Source of the DNA: CAYMGQ01 sp964390055
GTDB taxonomy: Bacteria > Bacillota > Clostridia > Peptostreptococcales > Natronincolaceae
Direction: 5' to 3'
Assembly: GCA_964390055.1 (NCBI GenBank)
Contig: CAYMGQ010000004.1
Location: 1-64,000, forward strand
Length of the DNA stretch: 64,000 bases
Shown here: positions 27,267 to 35,409 of the stretch, one piece after another
Numbering within the stretch: the first letter of the stretch is position 1
Layout of the letters: every line of letters begins with the position of its first letter
Notes under the pieces: generated by a model
Told to the model about the DNA's origin: nothing
The model's database searches: none
Seen by the model: only the letters and a program-made list of their open reading frames with translations
Program-made: the position numbers and the translations under genes

Positions 27267-29252
27267 TTACTGTTTTTGAATCTTATCTCTAAATTCATCC
27301 TCCGTTAAAATAGTCAAAGGACTTTCAACCCCCGACTCCAATATCTCCTGGGCCCTTGTAAGTTTAGACCCTGCCCCCTTACCCACTATAAGATAATCGG
27401 TCCTCCTACTAACGCTATTGGTAACCCTTGCCCCTAATTTTTCTAATAGATCTCCTATATCTCTTCTTGTAAAATTTTCTAAAGTTCCTGTAACTACAAC
27501 ACTTTTACCAGTGAAGGGACTTTCATCAACCTCCTGTCCTTGATATAGGGGCTTTACACCCTGGGCTAGAAGTCTTTCCACACTATCTATTATGTTTTTA
27601 TCCTTGAAAAAATTAATGATACTATTGGCTACTACATGACCCACATCAGGGATCTTAATTAATTGGTCATATTCTGCCATCCTAATTTTATCCAGGGATT
27701 TAAAATGTTGGGCCAAGTCCATGGCAACTTTCCTACCAACATTTGGTATCCCTAGGGCATATATAAAGGCATCAAGGCTCCGATTTTTACTATTTTCAAT
27801 AGCCCCTAGCAGGTTTCTTGTTTTTTTATCCCCAAATCTCTCCAGTTTAATTAAATCATCATATCCTATTTCATATAGGTCTGCAATGTTCCTAATTTCC
27901 AAGGCCTCATAGACCTGTTCAGCCGTCTTTTCACTAAAGCCCTCTATATCCATAGCATTCCTACTTGCATAATGAACCATATGGGCCACCAACTGAGGTT
28001 TACAAGATAGGGAATTGCTACAGAAAATATGGGCCCCTATTTCAACCAATTCACTGGCACAGGCGGGGCAATTTATTGGTTTTTTTATTTCCTCTGCCTC
28101 CTGGCAATCATCCTCCACAGCACCTAGAATCTCGGGTATAACGTCGTTTGACCTCCTCAACCAGACCCTACACCCCTTCTTAACCTTTTTTCTCTGTATA
28201 TCCTCCCAGTTATTTAGGGTGGCCCTAGCAATAGTTGCCCCTCCTATTTCTACGGGCTCTAGTATGGCTGATGGAGTCAATTTCCCCGTCCTACCTACCT
28301 GCCAAATAACATCCTTTAGACCAGTGGTAACCTCCTGAGCTTCAAATTTAAAGGCAATGGCCCACCTAGGAAATCTTTGGGTATATCCTAGCCTTTCCCT
28401 TAATTCTAAATTGTTTATTTTTATTACTAGGCCATCAGTTAAGTAATCTAAGCCCTTAACTTCTTCCTCCAATCTTCCAATTTCCTCTATCACATCTTCT
28501 ATATTATAAAATAGCTGGGTATAATCGCTTACAGGAAATCTATTTTTCCTTAAAAATTCAATTAGCTCCATATGGCTCTGAAAGTCTATCCCTTCGTAGT
28601 AACCTATGTTATAACAAAAAGCATCTAGTCTTCTTCCTGCCGTTACCCTGGGATCTAAATTTCTCAGGGCACCAGCAGCTGCATTCCTTGCATTCTTTAA
28701 GGGCTCTTTGGCGGTTTCATTGTACTTGTCTAGTACAGACAAGGCCATCAACCCCTCGCCCTGGACCTCAATTTTCCCCAAATAATCTATAGACAGTGGT
28801 ATTGACCTAATAGTTTTTATTTGTTCTAAAATACCCTCCCCTACAAGCCCATTTCCCCTAGTAGCAGCTTGGACTAACTGTCCATTTTCATAGGTAAGAT
28901 TAATGGTTAAGCCATCAAATTTATACTCCAATACATACTCCAGTTTAATATCTTCTCCTAAAATTCTTCTTACCCGCCTATCCCAATCCCTTACTTCTCC
29001 AGACGTTTGGGCCTTATCTAGGCTCCATAGGGGGGCAGCGTGCCTATGGGGTGTAAAACTCTCTAGTACTTGCCCTCCCACCCTTAATGTGGGAGAATCT
29101 GATAGCACACTTTGACTTTTCTCTTCAAGTTCCAACAATTCATCATAGAGTGCATCATATTCCTTATCACTCACAAGGGGTTTATCTAAAACATAGTAAT
29201 GATAACCGTATTCATTTAATTTCTTAACTAGATCCTTCATTCTTTCTTTCAT
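27267..29252 (-). CDS. ligA: NAD-dependent DNA ligase
   Basis: A 661-residue LigA that joins nicks in replication and repair. Domains in order: Ia (YHYYVLDKPLVSDKEYD), the adenylation domain with the active-site Lys in EYKFDGL near residue 113, an OB fold with the VGRTGKLTP segment, a four-Cys zinc finger (CPAC...CSNSLSC near 395-415), helix-hairpin-helix repeats and a C-terminal BRCT domain (VVVTGTLENF). It is co-directional with pcrA 25 bases upstream, a common Firmicute pair. Confidence 0.97.
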   Translation of the reverse strand: MKERMKDLVKKLNEYGYHYYVLDKPLVSDKEYDALYDELLELEEKSQSVLSDSPTLRVGGQVLESFTPHRHAAPLWSLDKAQTSGEVRDWDRRVRRILGEDIKLEYVLEYKFDGLTINLTYENGQLVQAATRGNGLVGEGILEQIKTIRSIPLSIDYLGKIEVQGEGLMALSVLDKYNETAKEPLKNARNAAAGALRNLDPRVTAGRRLDAFCYNIGYYEGIDFQSHMELIEFLRKNRFPVSDYTQLFYNIEDVIEEIGRLEEEVKGLDYLTDGLVIKINNLELRERLGYTQRFPRWAIAFKFEAQEVTTGLKDVIWQVGRTGKLTPSAILEPVEIGGATIARATLNNWEDIQRKKVKKGCRVWLRRSNDVIPEILGAVEDDCQEAEEIKKPINCPACASELVEIGAHIFCSNSLSCKPQLVAHMVHYASRNAMDIEGFSEKTAEQVYEALEIRNIADLYEIGYDDLIKLERFGDKKTRNLLGAIENSKNRSLDAFIYALGIPNVGRKVAMDLAQHFKSLDKIRMAEYDQLIKIPDVGHVVANSIINFFKDKNIIDSVERLLAQGVKPLYQGQEVDESPFTGKSVVVTGTLENFTRRDIGDLLEKLGARVTNSVSRRTDYLIVGKGAGSKLTRAQEILESGVESPLTILTEDEFRDKIQKQ

Positions 29253-29277
29253 AGCATTACTCCTTCATAAATTTCTT

Positions 29278-31440
29278 TTAATTAACTATCTCCAAGCCGA
29301 CAAAGCTAGCGGAAATTTTTTTAACTCCTGCATTTGGAAAGGCAATTGTAAGAATATCCCCCTGGGTAGAGACTACTGTACCCGTGCCAAAGCTTGGATG
29401 TTTTATTTTGCTTCCTGTACTGGCCTTTATATTTTTAGTTTTTTCCGGTTCAATCTTATATAGGCCACCAGTAAACAAGGGGGATGTTTGCATTTTCCTT
29501 ACTTCCTTTTTTCTATCATAGACCCGCCCCCTATTTATCAATGTGTTGGGAATCTCATTTAAAAATCTAGAACAATCATTATAGCTAGTCCTACCATAGA
29601 GGGTTCTCTGTTGGGCATGGGTCATATACAGGGTCTCCATTGCCCGGGTAATTCCCACATAGCAAAGCCGCCTTTCCTCCTCCTCATTGTCCTCCTGCAT
29701 GGACATATAGGATGGGAAAATTCCTTCCTCCATACCTGTCATAAATACCACAGGAAACTCCAATCCCTTGGCACTATGTAGGGTCATTAAAATAACAGCA
29801 TCATCCTCTTCAATAGCATCCATTGAAGTCTCAAGGGAAGTCCTTGCTAGGAATTCCTCCAAGCTTTTGTCTTCAACATTTTCATCAAAATCCATGGTTA
29901 GAGATAAAAACTCCTCAAGGTTTTCTATCCGGGATTTAGCTTCAACAGTATCCTCTTCTTGTAAAGATCTTATGTATCCTGTCCTGTCATAGAGTTCTTT
30001 TACAATTTCCGTTATGGCTAGCTCTTCCTTCCTCTCGCCAAGACTTGTTATAATTTTAGTAAAATCCTTTATACTATTTTTTATCCTATTGGATATGCTT
30101 GCTATATTATCTATCTCTAATAGGGCCTGGAAAAAGTCAATCCCTAAATTGTTTTTATAATTTTCAATTCTTTCTATAGTTTTAGCCCCTATTCCCCTCC
30201 TAGGCACATTTATAATTCTTTTGACACTGACATCATCCACAGGATTTTCTATTGTTGTCAGATATGCCAGGACATCCTTAATCTCCCTTCTATCATAAAA
30301 ACGGATGCCTGCAACAATTTTATAGGGGATTGCCTCCTTCATCAGGGCCTCCTCCAAGACCCTAGACTGGGCATTAGTCCGGTATAATACAGCGAAGTCA
30401 GTAAATTTACGTCCTTCCCTTCCCTTTATTTTTCTTATTTCATAGGCTATGTAAGAGGCTTCATCATATTCATTATTCCCCCTGTAATACTGAATAATGT
30501 CCCCTTTCTCCTTACTAGTCCAAAGTTTCTTTTTCTTCCTAGCAATATTTTTGTCTACTACATGATTAGCCGCTGCCAGTATATTTTTAGTGGACCGATA
30601 ATTTCTCTCTAATTTTATTAGCTCTGCTTGGGGAAAATCCTTCTCAAAGCCAAGAATATTCCCTATATCCGCCCCCCTCCATCCATAAATGGACTGGTCG
30701 TCATCCCCAACCACACAAAGGTTTCCATGCTGGTGGGCCAAGATACTAACTAAGGTATATTGGGCCATGTTAGTATCTTGAAATTCATCCACTAAGATAT
30801 ATTTAAATTCATCCTGATAATAGCGTAATAGTTGGGGATTTTTATCAAGAAGTTCTACTGTTTTCATTATCAAATCATCGAAATCTAAGGCATTATTGCT
30901 CCTTAACACCCCTTGGTACATATGGTATAAATCGGCTATCTTCTCATTCCTATAGTCCCTCTCTCTATTTTTAAGAAAGTCCTCCGGACCAATCAATTCA
31001 TCCTTAGCCCTACCAATGCTTGCCAGGACCCCTCTAGGGTTAAAGTGTTTTTCGCTTAAATTCATTTCCTTAATACATTCCTTCATTACCGTTTGTTGAT
31101 CAGAGATATCATAGATTACAAAACTCCTTTTATAACCTATCTTTTCTATATCTCTTCTGAGAATTCGGACACAGGCAGAGTGGAAGGTGCTAACCCATAA
31201 ATTGCTTAGCTTATTATCTAATAAGCTAACCAGCCTCTCCTTCATTTCATTAGCTGCCTTATTGGTAAAGGTTATTGCCAGAATATTGTAAGGAGATACT
31301 CCCTTTTCCTCAATTAAGTAGGCTATCCGGTGGGTAATTACCCTAGTCTTACCACTACCGGCACCAGCCAATATTAAAAGAGGCCCCTTAGTATGTCTAA
31401 CAGCTTTTTGCTGCATTTGGTTTAATTCTGATAAATTCAT
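29278..31440 (-). CDS. pcrA: ATP-dependent DNA helicase PcrA/UvrD
   Basis: A 720-residue superfamily 1 helicase. Motif Q LNQMQQKAV, Walker A GAGSGKT near residues 26-32, Walker B VDEFQDTN, motif III GDDDQSIYGWRGA, motif IV NYRST, motif V LMTLHSAKGLEFPVVF and motif VI VGITRAMETLYM are all present. The C-terminal Tudor-like RNA polymerase-interaction region (KIKHPSFGTGTVV) is also present. It acts in repair and in removing stalled complexes. Confidence 0.97.
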   Translation of the reverse strand: MNLSELNQMQQKAVRHTKGPLLILAGAGSGKTRVITHRIAYLIEEKGVSPYNILAITFTNKAANEMKERLVSLLDNKLSNLWVSTFHSACVRILRRDIEKIGYKRSFVIYDISDQQTVMKECIKEMNLSEKHFNPRGVLASIGRAKDELIGPEDFLKNRERDYRNEKIADLYHMYQGVLRSNNALDFDDLIMKTVELLDKNPQLLRYYQDEFKYILVDEFQDTNMAQYTLVSILAHQHGNLCVVGDDDQSIYGWRGADIGNILGFEKDFPQAELIKLERNYRSTKNILAAANHVVDKNIARKKKKLWTSKEKGDIIQYYRGNNEYDEASYIAYEIRKIKGREGRKFTDFAVLYRTNAQSRVLEEALMKEAIPYKIVAGIRFYDRREIKDVLAYLTTIENPVDDVSVKRIINVPRRGIGAKTIERIENYKNNLGIDFFQALLEIDNIASISNRIKNSIKDFTKIITSLGERKEELAITEIVKELYDRTGYIRSLQEEDTVEAKSRIENLEEFLSLTMDFDENVEDKSLEEFLARTSLETSMDAIEEDDAVILMTLHSAKGLEFPVVFMTGMEEGIFPSYMSMQEDNEEEERRLCYVGITRAMETLYMTHAQQRTLYGRTSYNDCSRFLNEIPNTLINRGRVYDRKKEVRKMQTSPLFTGGLYKIEPEKTKNIKASTGSKIKHPSFGTGTVVSTQGDILTIAFPNAGVKKISASFVGLEIVN

Positions 31441-31547
31441 AAATGGTTACTCCCTTCAAACTTTAGTTTCTCTTATCCATCTTACCCCATTTTTTTATCT
31501 CCTTCAATAATATCCTGCCTTCAAGGAAACTCCCAATAAAAATAAGT

Positions 31548-31573
31548 AAGCGCCATTTAATTAAATGACGCTT
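31548..31573. terminator. Terminator after tatC
   Basis: AAGCG-CATTTAATTAAATG-CGCTT hairpin with one mismatch, followed by ACTTATTTTTATT on the minus strand. Confidence 0.65.
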
Positions 31574-31602
31574 GTAATTTTTACTTCTTATTATAATTTT
31601 AA

Positions 31603-32337
31603 TTAATCCTTTTTAGTTCTAACCTTATTAATTATTAGGGTTAAAAATATACTAAATTCGTATAACAAAATCATGGGAATAGCCATCAAAATCTGGGAAA
31701 CCACATCTGGTGGTGTCAAAATTGCTGCTACTACAAATATTATAAGAACAACATACTTTCTATAATGTTTGAAGGTACTGGGTTGTACTAGATTTAGCTG
31801 GGTCAATAAAAGCATTAGTAATGGCAATTCAAAAACCAAACCAAAGGATACCAATAGAGAGCTTATAAAGGTAATATAATTGGTAAAAGAAAACAAGGGC
31901 TCTATTTGGTCGGCTGACATTTTAACAAAAAATTCGATGGTCAAGGGTATAATAACAAAGTAGGCAAATACTATGCCTAGTAAAAAGAAAACAATACCCA
32001 TGAACATAGCAAAGAGGAGATATTTTCTTTCCTTCTCCTTTAATCCTGGTTTAATAAAATGCCAAACTTGATATAGGATAATTGGGGACCCTATTACCGC
32101 CCCCACCACTAGGGATATTTTTATATAGGCCAAAAACAATTCTGGCGGACTTAAATATATAAATTCTAGCCCCTTGGCCGGTTTATTTATGATATGGACT
32201 ATAATATCGATATAATAATAGCTGATAATAGCTCCTAGAACTAATACTAGGGCTATAATCATGACACGTTTTCTTAATTCTTCTAAATGTCCAACTAGGG
32301 ACATCGGCTTTTCTCCCAAATTTTGTTCCTCCTCCAT
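31603..32337 (-). CDS. tatC: Sec-independent protein translocase TatC
   Basis: A 244-residue polytopic membrane protein. The N-terminal SLVGHLEELRKRV motif, the LSPPELFLAYIKIS segment and six membrane helices are diagnostic. TatC recognises twin-arginine signal peptides and forms the translocase with TatA. No TatB is seen, as usual in Firmicutes. Located beside a cluster whose molybdoenzyme carries a twin-arginine signal, so a dedicated role in its export is likely. Confidence 0.96.
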   Translation of the reverse strand: MEEEQNLGEKPMSLVGHLEELRKRVMIIALVLVLGAIISYYYIDIIVHIINKPAKGLEFIYLSPPELFLAYIKISLVVGAVIGSPIILYQVWHFIKPGLKEKERKYLLFAMFMGIVFFLLGIVFAYFVIIPLTIEFFVKMSADQIEPLFSFTNYITFISSLLVSFGLVFELPLLMLLLTQLNLVQPSTFKHYRKYVVLIIFVVAAILTPPDVVSQILMAIPMILLYEFSIFLTLIINKVRTKKD

Positions 32338-32353
32338 TAGGAATCAAAGCTTT

Positions 32354-32382
32354 GAAAGGTGCTACGGAGTAGCACCTTTTAA
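32354..32382. repeat. Hairpin between tatA and tatC
   Basis: AAAGGTGCTAC/GTAGCACCTTT, an 11-bp stem, occupies the tatA-tatC gap just after the tatA stop. The minus strand has no T run after it, so it may be a partial terminator or an mRNA-stabilising structure that keeps TatA in excess of TatC. Confidence 0.6.
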
Positions 32383-32384
32383 AA

Positions 32385-32561
32385 TTATTCCTGTTCTTTT
32401 TCTCCTTCTAAATCTTCAGTTATCTTATTGGCATGATTTCTAAACTGTCCAATAGCCTCACCAAATGCTTTGCCTATCTCCGGCAACTTTGAGGGCCCAA
32501 AAATTACTAATGCAATTATTAAAATAAGGATTAATTCTTGTGCACCAATTTTTCCAAACAT
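32385..32561 (-). CDS. tatA: Sec-independent protein translocase TatA
   Basis: A 58-residue protein: an N-terminal membrane helix (LILILIIALVIFGP), the hinge FGPSKLPEIGKAFGEA, an amphipathic helix and a charged tail. This is the full TatA pattern. It forms the pore of the twin-arginine translocase. Ribosome site AGGAGGAAAATA precedes the ATG. It lies upstream of tatC and downstream of the sigma-54-promoted polyferredoxin gene. Confidence 0.95.
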   Translation of the reverse strand: MFGKIGAQELILILIIALVIFGPSKLPEIGKAFGEAIGQFRNHANKITEDLEGEKEQE

Positions 32562-32748
32562 TTATTTTCCTCCTCTTTTATCTTCTCATGTTTATATTTT
32601 AATTATCTTCTAATGACTTGTCTTTAGAGTTTCCTTAAATTTATTTATTAACTATCTCTCCTTAAGTTTAATACAGGAAAATACTATTTGCAAACATATT
32701 TTATTTCTATAGTAGTTAGTTCTATCCCTTGCAATTTTAAGGCTTACC

Positions 32749-33777
32749 CTACTTATTAAATAATCCTTTACTTATACATTTGGGGCAATTCGTCTTATTT
32801 TCCTGATAAGTAGCAAATAATTCCCCACACCTATTACATTCTTTTTGAGTTTTTTGCCTTATTAAATCATAGTGTTCTGTTATTTGCCTTTCAATTTCTA
32901 TAGCCCCTCCCACACAGATATCCTGGCAGAGACGACAGCCGCTACACTTATAGACTTTAACAATAAGCTCATCTCTCTTTTCATCCCATACCCCCTTGGG
33001 GCACAATTTTATACAAGCCCTACACTCAATACATTTATCTGCTTGAATTTTAATATTAAAAATCCCTAATTTTACTTCCTTATTTTTAGCCCAATCTATT
33101 AAAATATCCTCCTGTGTTTGTAGGCTTTTTACACAAAGGGTAGGGGGAGCCAAATCTCTTATAGCACCGACGGACTCCTTCATCAGGGATTTAAAAAAAT
33201 CCCTTCGATCTACAACTTTATTGTTTTCCTTTTTCTCTATTTTCTTAACTTCATCTTGGAATGTATCAAAATCAACTGATTCAATAATAATTTTTTCCCT
33301 ATTACTTTTATCAAGGATTTTATTAGCTATCATTACTTCCCTGGCAAAACAATTATCTTCTTCACAAGATCCACATTTATCCATATTGGTAACTATTGTA
33401 TTAATACCCCTATTGGACAGGTTTAATAATAGCTTTAGCTTTAATTTCTTTAGGCAAAATACAAGGGCCCTTTTATCTATCCTGTTTACTTGTAAGTTTT
33501 TATCACATATTACATATATTTTATCCTCATGTCTTAGGAAGTCTGAGCCATTATCAACCAAAGCATTTTGTGGACATGCTAGTACACATAAACCACATTG
33601 CTTGCAATTGTTTTTTATTTCAATCCCACCCCTAATTACTTTGATTGCTTTATTTGGGCATGCCATTTGGCACAAATTACAAGAAGATTTAGATGATATA
33701 TTTCTAACACATACCTCTTCTATAAATTTGGGCCTATAGTCTAAATATTTTAATAGGTTAACACTTTGTAATATCAT
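32749..33777 (-). CDS. Polyferredoxin-like 4Fe-4S protein with C-terminal zinc ribbon
   Basis: A 342-residue Cys-rich protein. Two ferredoxin-type cluster motifs are near residues 33-75 (CxxCxxxCP, CxxCxxCxxxCP), a CGSCEEDNC group is near 138, and two more motifs lie near 252-290 (CIECRACIKLCP, CSGCRLCQDIC). A CxxC...CxxC zinc-ribbon ends the chain. A twin-arginine-like RRDFFKSLM near residue 196 lacks a following hydrophobic stretch, so it may be a fusion scar. No exported signal at the N terminus. It probably carries electrons for the nearby reductase. A sigma-54 promoter lies upstream. Confidence 0.8.
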   Translation of the reverse strand: MILQSVNLLKYLDYRPKFIEEVCVRNISSKSSCNLCQMACPNKAIKVIRGGIEIKNNCKQCGLCVLACPQNALVDNGSDFLRHEDKIYVICDKNLQVNRIDKRALVFCLKKLKLKLLLNLSNRGINTIVTNMDKCGSCEEDNCFAREVMIANKILDKSNREKIIIESVDFDTFQDEVKKIEKKENNKVVDRRDFFKSLMKESVGAIRDLAPPTLCVKSLQTQEDILIDWAKNKEVKLGIFNIKIQADKCIECRACIKLCPKGVWDEKRDELIVKVYKCSGCRLCQDICVGGAIEIERQITEHYDLIRQKTQKECNRCGELFATYQENKTNCPKCISKGLFNK

Positions 33778-34053
33778 ACTACTTCACCTCTAAGGGGGAG
33801 GGGCCCCTATCTTTTTAAAATAATAGGGGCTCCATTAATAAGTTCTTTCAAAACTAGTTGGATATTTTGAGTCATCTCTATATTATAGCAATCTTTGTGC
33901 CAACTTTAACAAGCCTAGAAGATAATTGGAGAATAAATTTTCAAACGTTGAATTTAGTAGTGTACACCCCTTTTAATTTCTTCTATTATAAATTATGTCA
34001 ACTAATTTTTATGCTTTCCAACTTATTATTTTATTTATTTTGTCATAAATACA
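33778..34053. promoter_or_regulatory. Upstream region of the polyferredoxin gene
   Basis: Carries a sigma-54 promoter (33887-33903), a 5' UTR hairpin GCCCCTAT/ATAGGGGC at 33803-33830, and two candidate activator dyads upstream of the promoter: TTCAA-ACG-TTGAA at 33940-33952 and GTGTACAC at 33960-33967. Confidence 0.6.
33887..33903 (-). promoter_or_regulatory. Sigma-54 promoter of the polyferredoxin gene
   Basis: The minus strand reads TTGGCACAAAGATTGCT, a perfect match to TTGGCAC-N5-TTGCW with invariant GG and GC. The predicted start is near 33876, about 100 bases before the gene. Confidence 0.88.
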
Positions 34054-34082
34054 AAAACTTTTGCCTAAATGGCAAAAGTTTT
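34054..34082 (-). terminator. Terminator of the sensor/regulator operon
   Basis: AAAACTTTTGCC/GGCAAAAGTTTT, a 12-bp stem with a 5-base loop, followed by TTTGT on the minus strand. It overlaps the stop of the response regulator gene. Confidence 0.88.
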
Positions 34083-35409
34083 ACTCCTCTACTAACTCGT
34101 ATTCCTTAATCTTCCTATATAGGGTTCTTAGTGCTATATTTAATTTTTCTGCAGCTAAGGGTTTATCCCATTTAGTAACCTTTAGAACGTGGTTTATATG
34201 CTCCTTTTCCATATCTTTTAAAGTAGAAGTTTTAGAATCTTCTTCAATGTCTATACTATTAGAAAATAAATCCCTTTTCCTAATCTCCCTCCCCTTTGAC
34301 ATCAGGATACCTCTTTCAATAAAGTTGACTAGCTCTCTTACATTCCCGGGGAAATGATAGCTTGTTAAGAATTCCTTAGCCTGGGGACTCAAATATTTTT
34401 TATCCCCTATATTAGCCCTTAAAAAATGTTCTGCTAACAGTAGCACATCCTTGTCCCTAGCCCTTAGTGGAGGGACTTCCATGGTTATGGTACTGAGCCT
34501 GTAGTATAGGTCTTCCCTAAAATTCTCCTCTTTAATTTCTTCTTGTAGATTTAGGTTGGTGGCCGTAACTATTCTTACCTTAGTCTTTCTCATTACTGTA
34601 TCTCCTACCGGCCTAAACTCCCCTGTATCAATAAATCGTAATAATTTTACCTGCAGGGCAGGATCCATATCCCCTATTTCATCTAGAAATAACGTCCCCC
34701 CATTGGCTAGCTCCACTAATCCTTTTTTGGAATTTTGTGCCCCTGTAAAGGCTCCCCTTACATGACCAAAAAGTTCACTTTCTAATAAATTATTGGGTAT
34801 TGCACTAGCATTGATAGGAACAAAGGGTTGGTTGCCACGGCAACTTTGATAATGTAGGGCCTGGGCGACTAATTCCTTGCCGGTTCCACTTTCCCCCAAA
34901 ATTAATACTGGTAGGGGGCTATCAGCTACCCTTGTAATCATGTCCTTTAATTGCATAATACACTTGCTTTCGCCAATCATTTCCTTACTTCCCTGGGACC
35001 GCTTAATTACCTCTGTTAAATTACTATTATCCTCTTGTAACCTTTTCTTGTCAGCGGCTTTTTTTAGCACCAACTCTAATTCCACGGGCTTAATAGGCTT
35101 AGTTAAATAGTCGTAGGCTCCCTTTTTCATGGCCTCTATTGCTGTTTCAATAGTTCCATAGCCTGTTAGCATAACAACTTGTAAGCCTTCCTGGATTTTC
35201 TTGCTTTTCTCCAGTAGTTCTATTCCATCCAGGTTGGGCATCATTATATCAAATAGGGCCACATCAAATTCTCGCTCCTTTATTAGGTCTAATGCCCTAA
35301 GGCTGCTAGTAGAGGCTGTGACATTATACCCCTTCCTAATTAACCTATCCTTTAATATTTCTATGAATTTTTCCTCATCATCTACCAATAAAATTCTAAT
35401 TTCCCGCAT
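34081..35409 (-). CDS. NtrC-family sigma-54-dependent response regulator
   Basis: About 442 residues. The receiver domain has the acidic pair LLVDDEE and phospho-acceptor Asp in ALFDIMMPNLDG near residue 52. The AAA+ domain has Walker A GESGTGKE, the sigma-54-contacting loop GAFTGA, Walker B TLFLDEIGDM and the R-finger region. A Fis-type helix-turn-helix ends the chain. The ATG at 35409 is chosen since it begins the receiver domain and overlaps the kinase gene by 14 bases. With two sigma-54 promoters in the same block it is the obvious activator. Confidence 0.94.
   Translation of the reverse strand: MREIRILLVDDEEKFIEILKDRLIRKGYNVTASTSSLRALDLIKEREFDVALFDIMMPNLDGIELLEKSKKIQEGLQVVMLTGYGTIETAIEAMKKGAYDYLTKPIKPVELELVLKKAADKKRLQEDNSNLTEVIKRSQGSKEMIGESKCIMQLKDMITRVADSPLPVLILGESGTGKELVAQALHYQSCRGNQPFVPINASAIPNNLLESELFGHVRGAFTGAQNSKKGLVELANGGTLFLDEIGDMDPALQVKLLRFIDTGEFRPVGDTVMRKTKVRIVTATNLNLQEEIKEENFREDLYYRLSTITMEVPPLRARDKDVLLLAEHFLRANIGDKKYLSPQAKEFLTSYHFPGNVRELVNFIERGILMSKGREIRKRDLFSNSIDIEEDSKTSTLKDMEKEHINHVLKVTKWDKPLAAEKLNIALRTLYRKIKEYELVEE

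Noticed and set aside
33190..33200. Twin-arginine export signal in the polyferredoxin
   Set aside because: RRDFFKSLM is internal (near residue 196) and not followed by a hydrophobic stretch.
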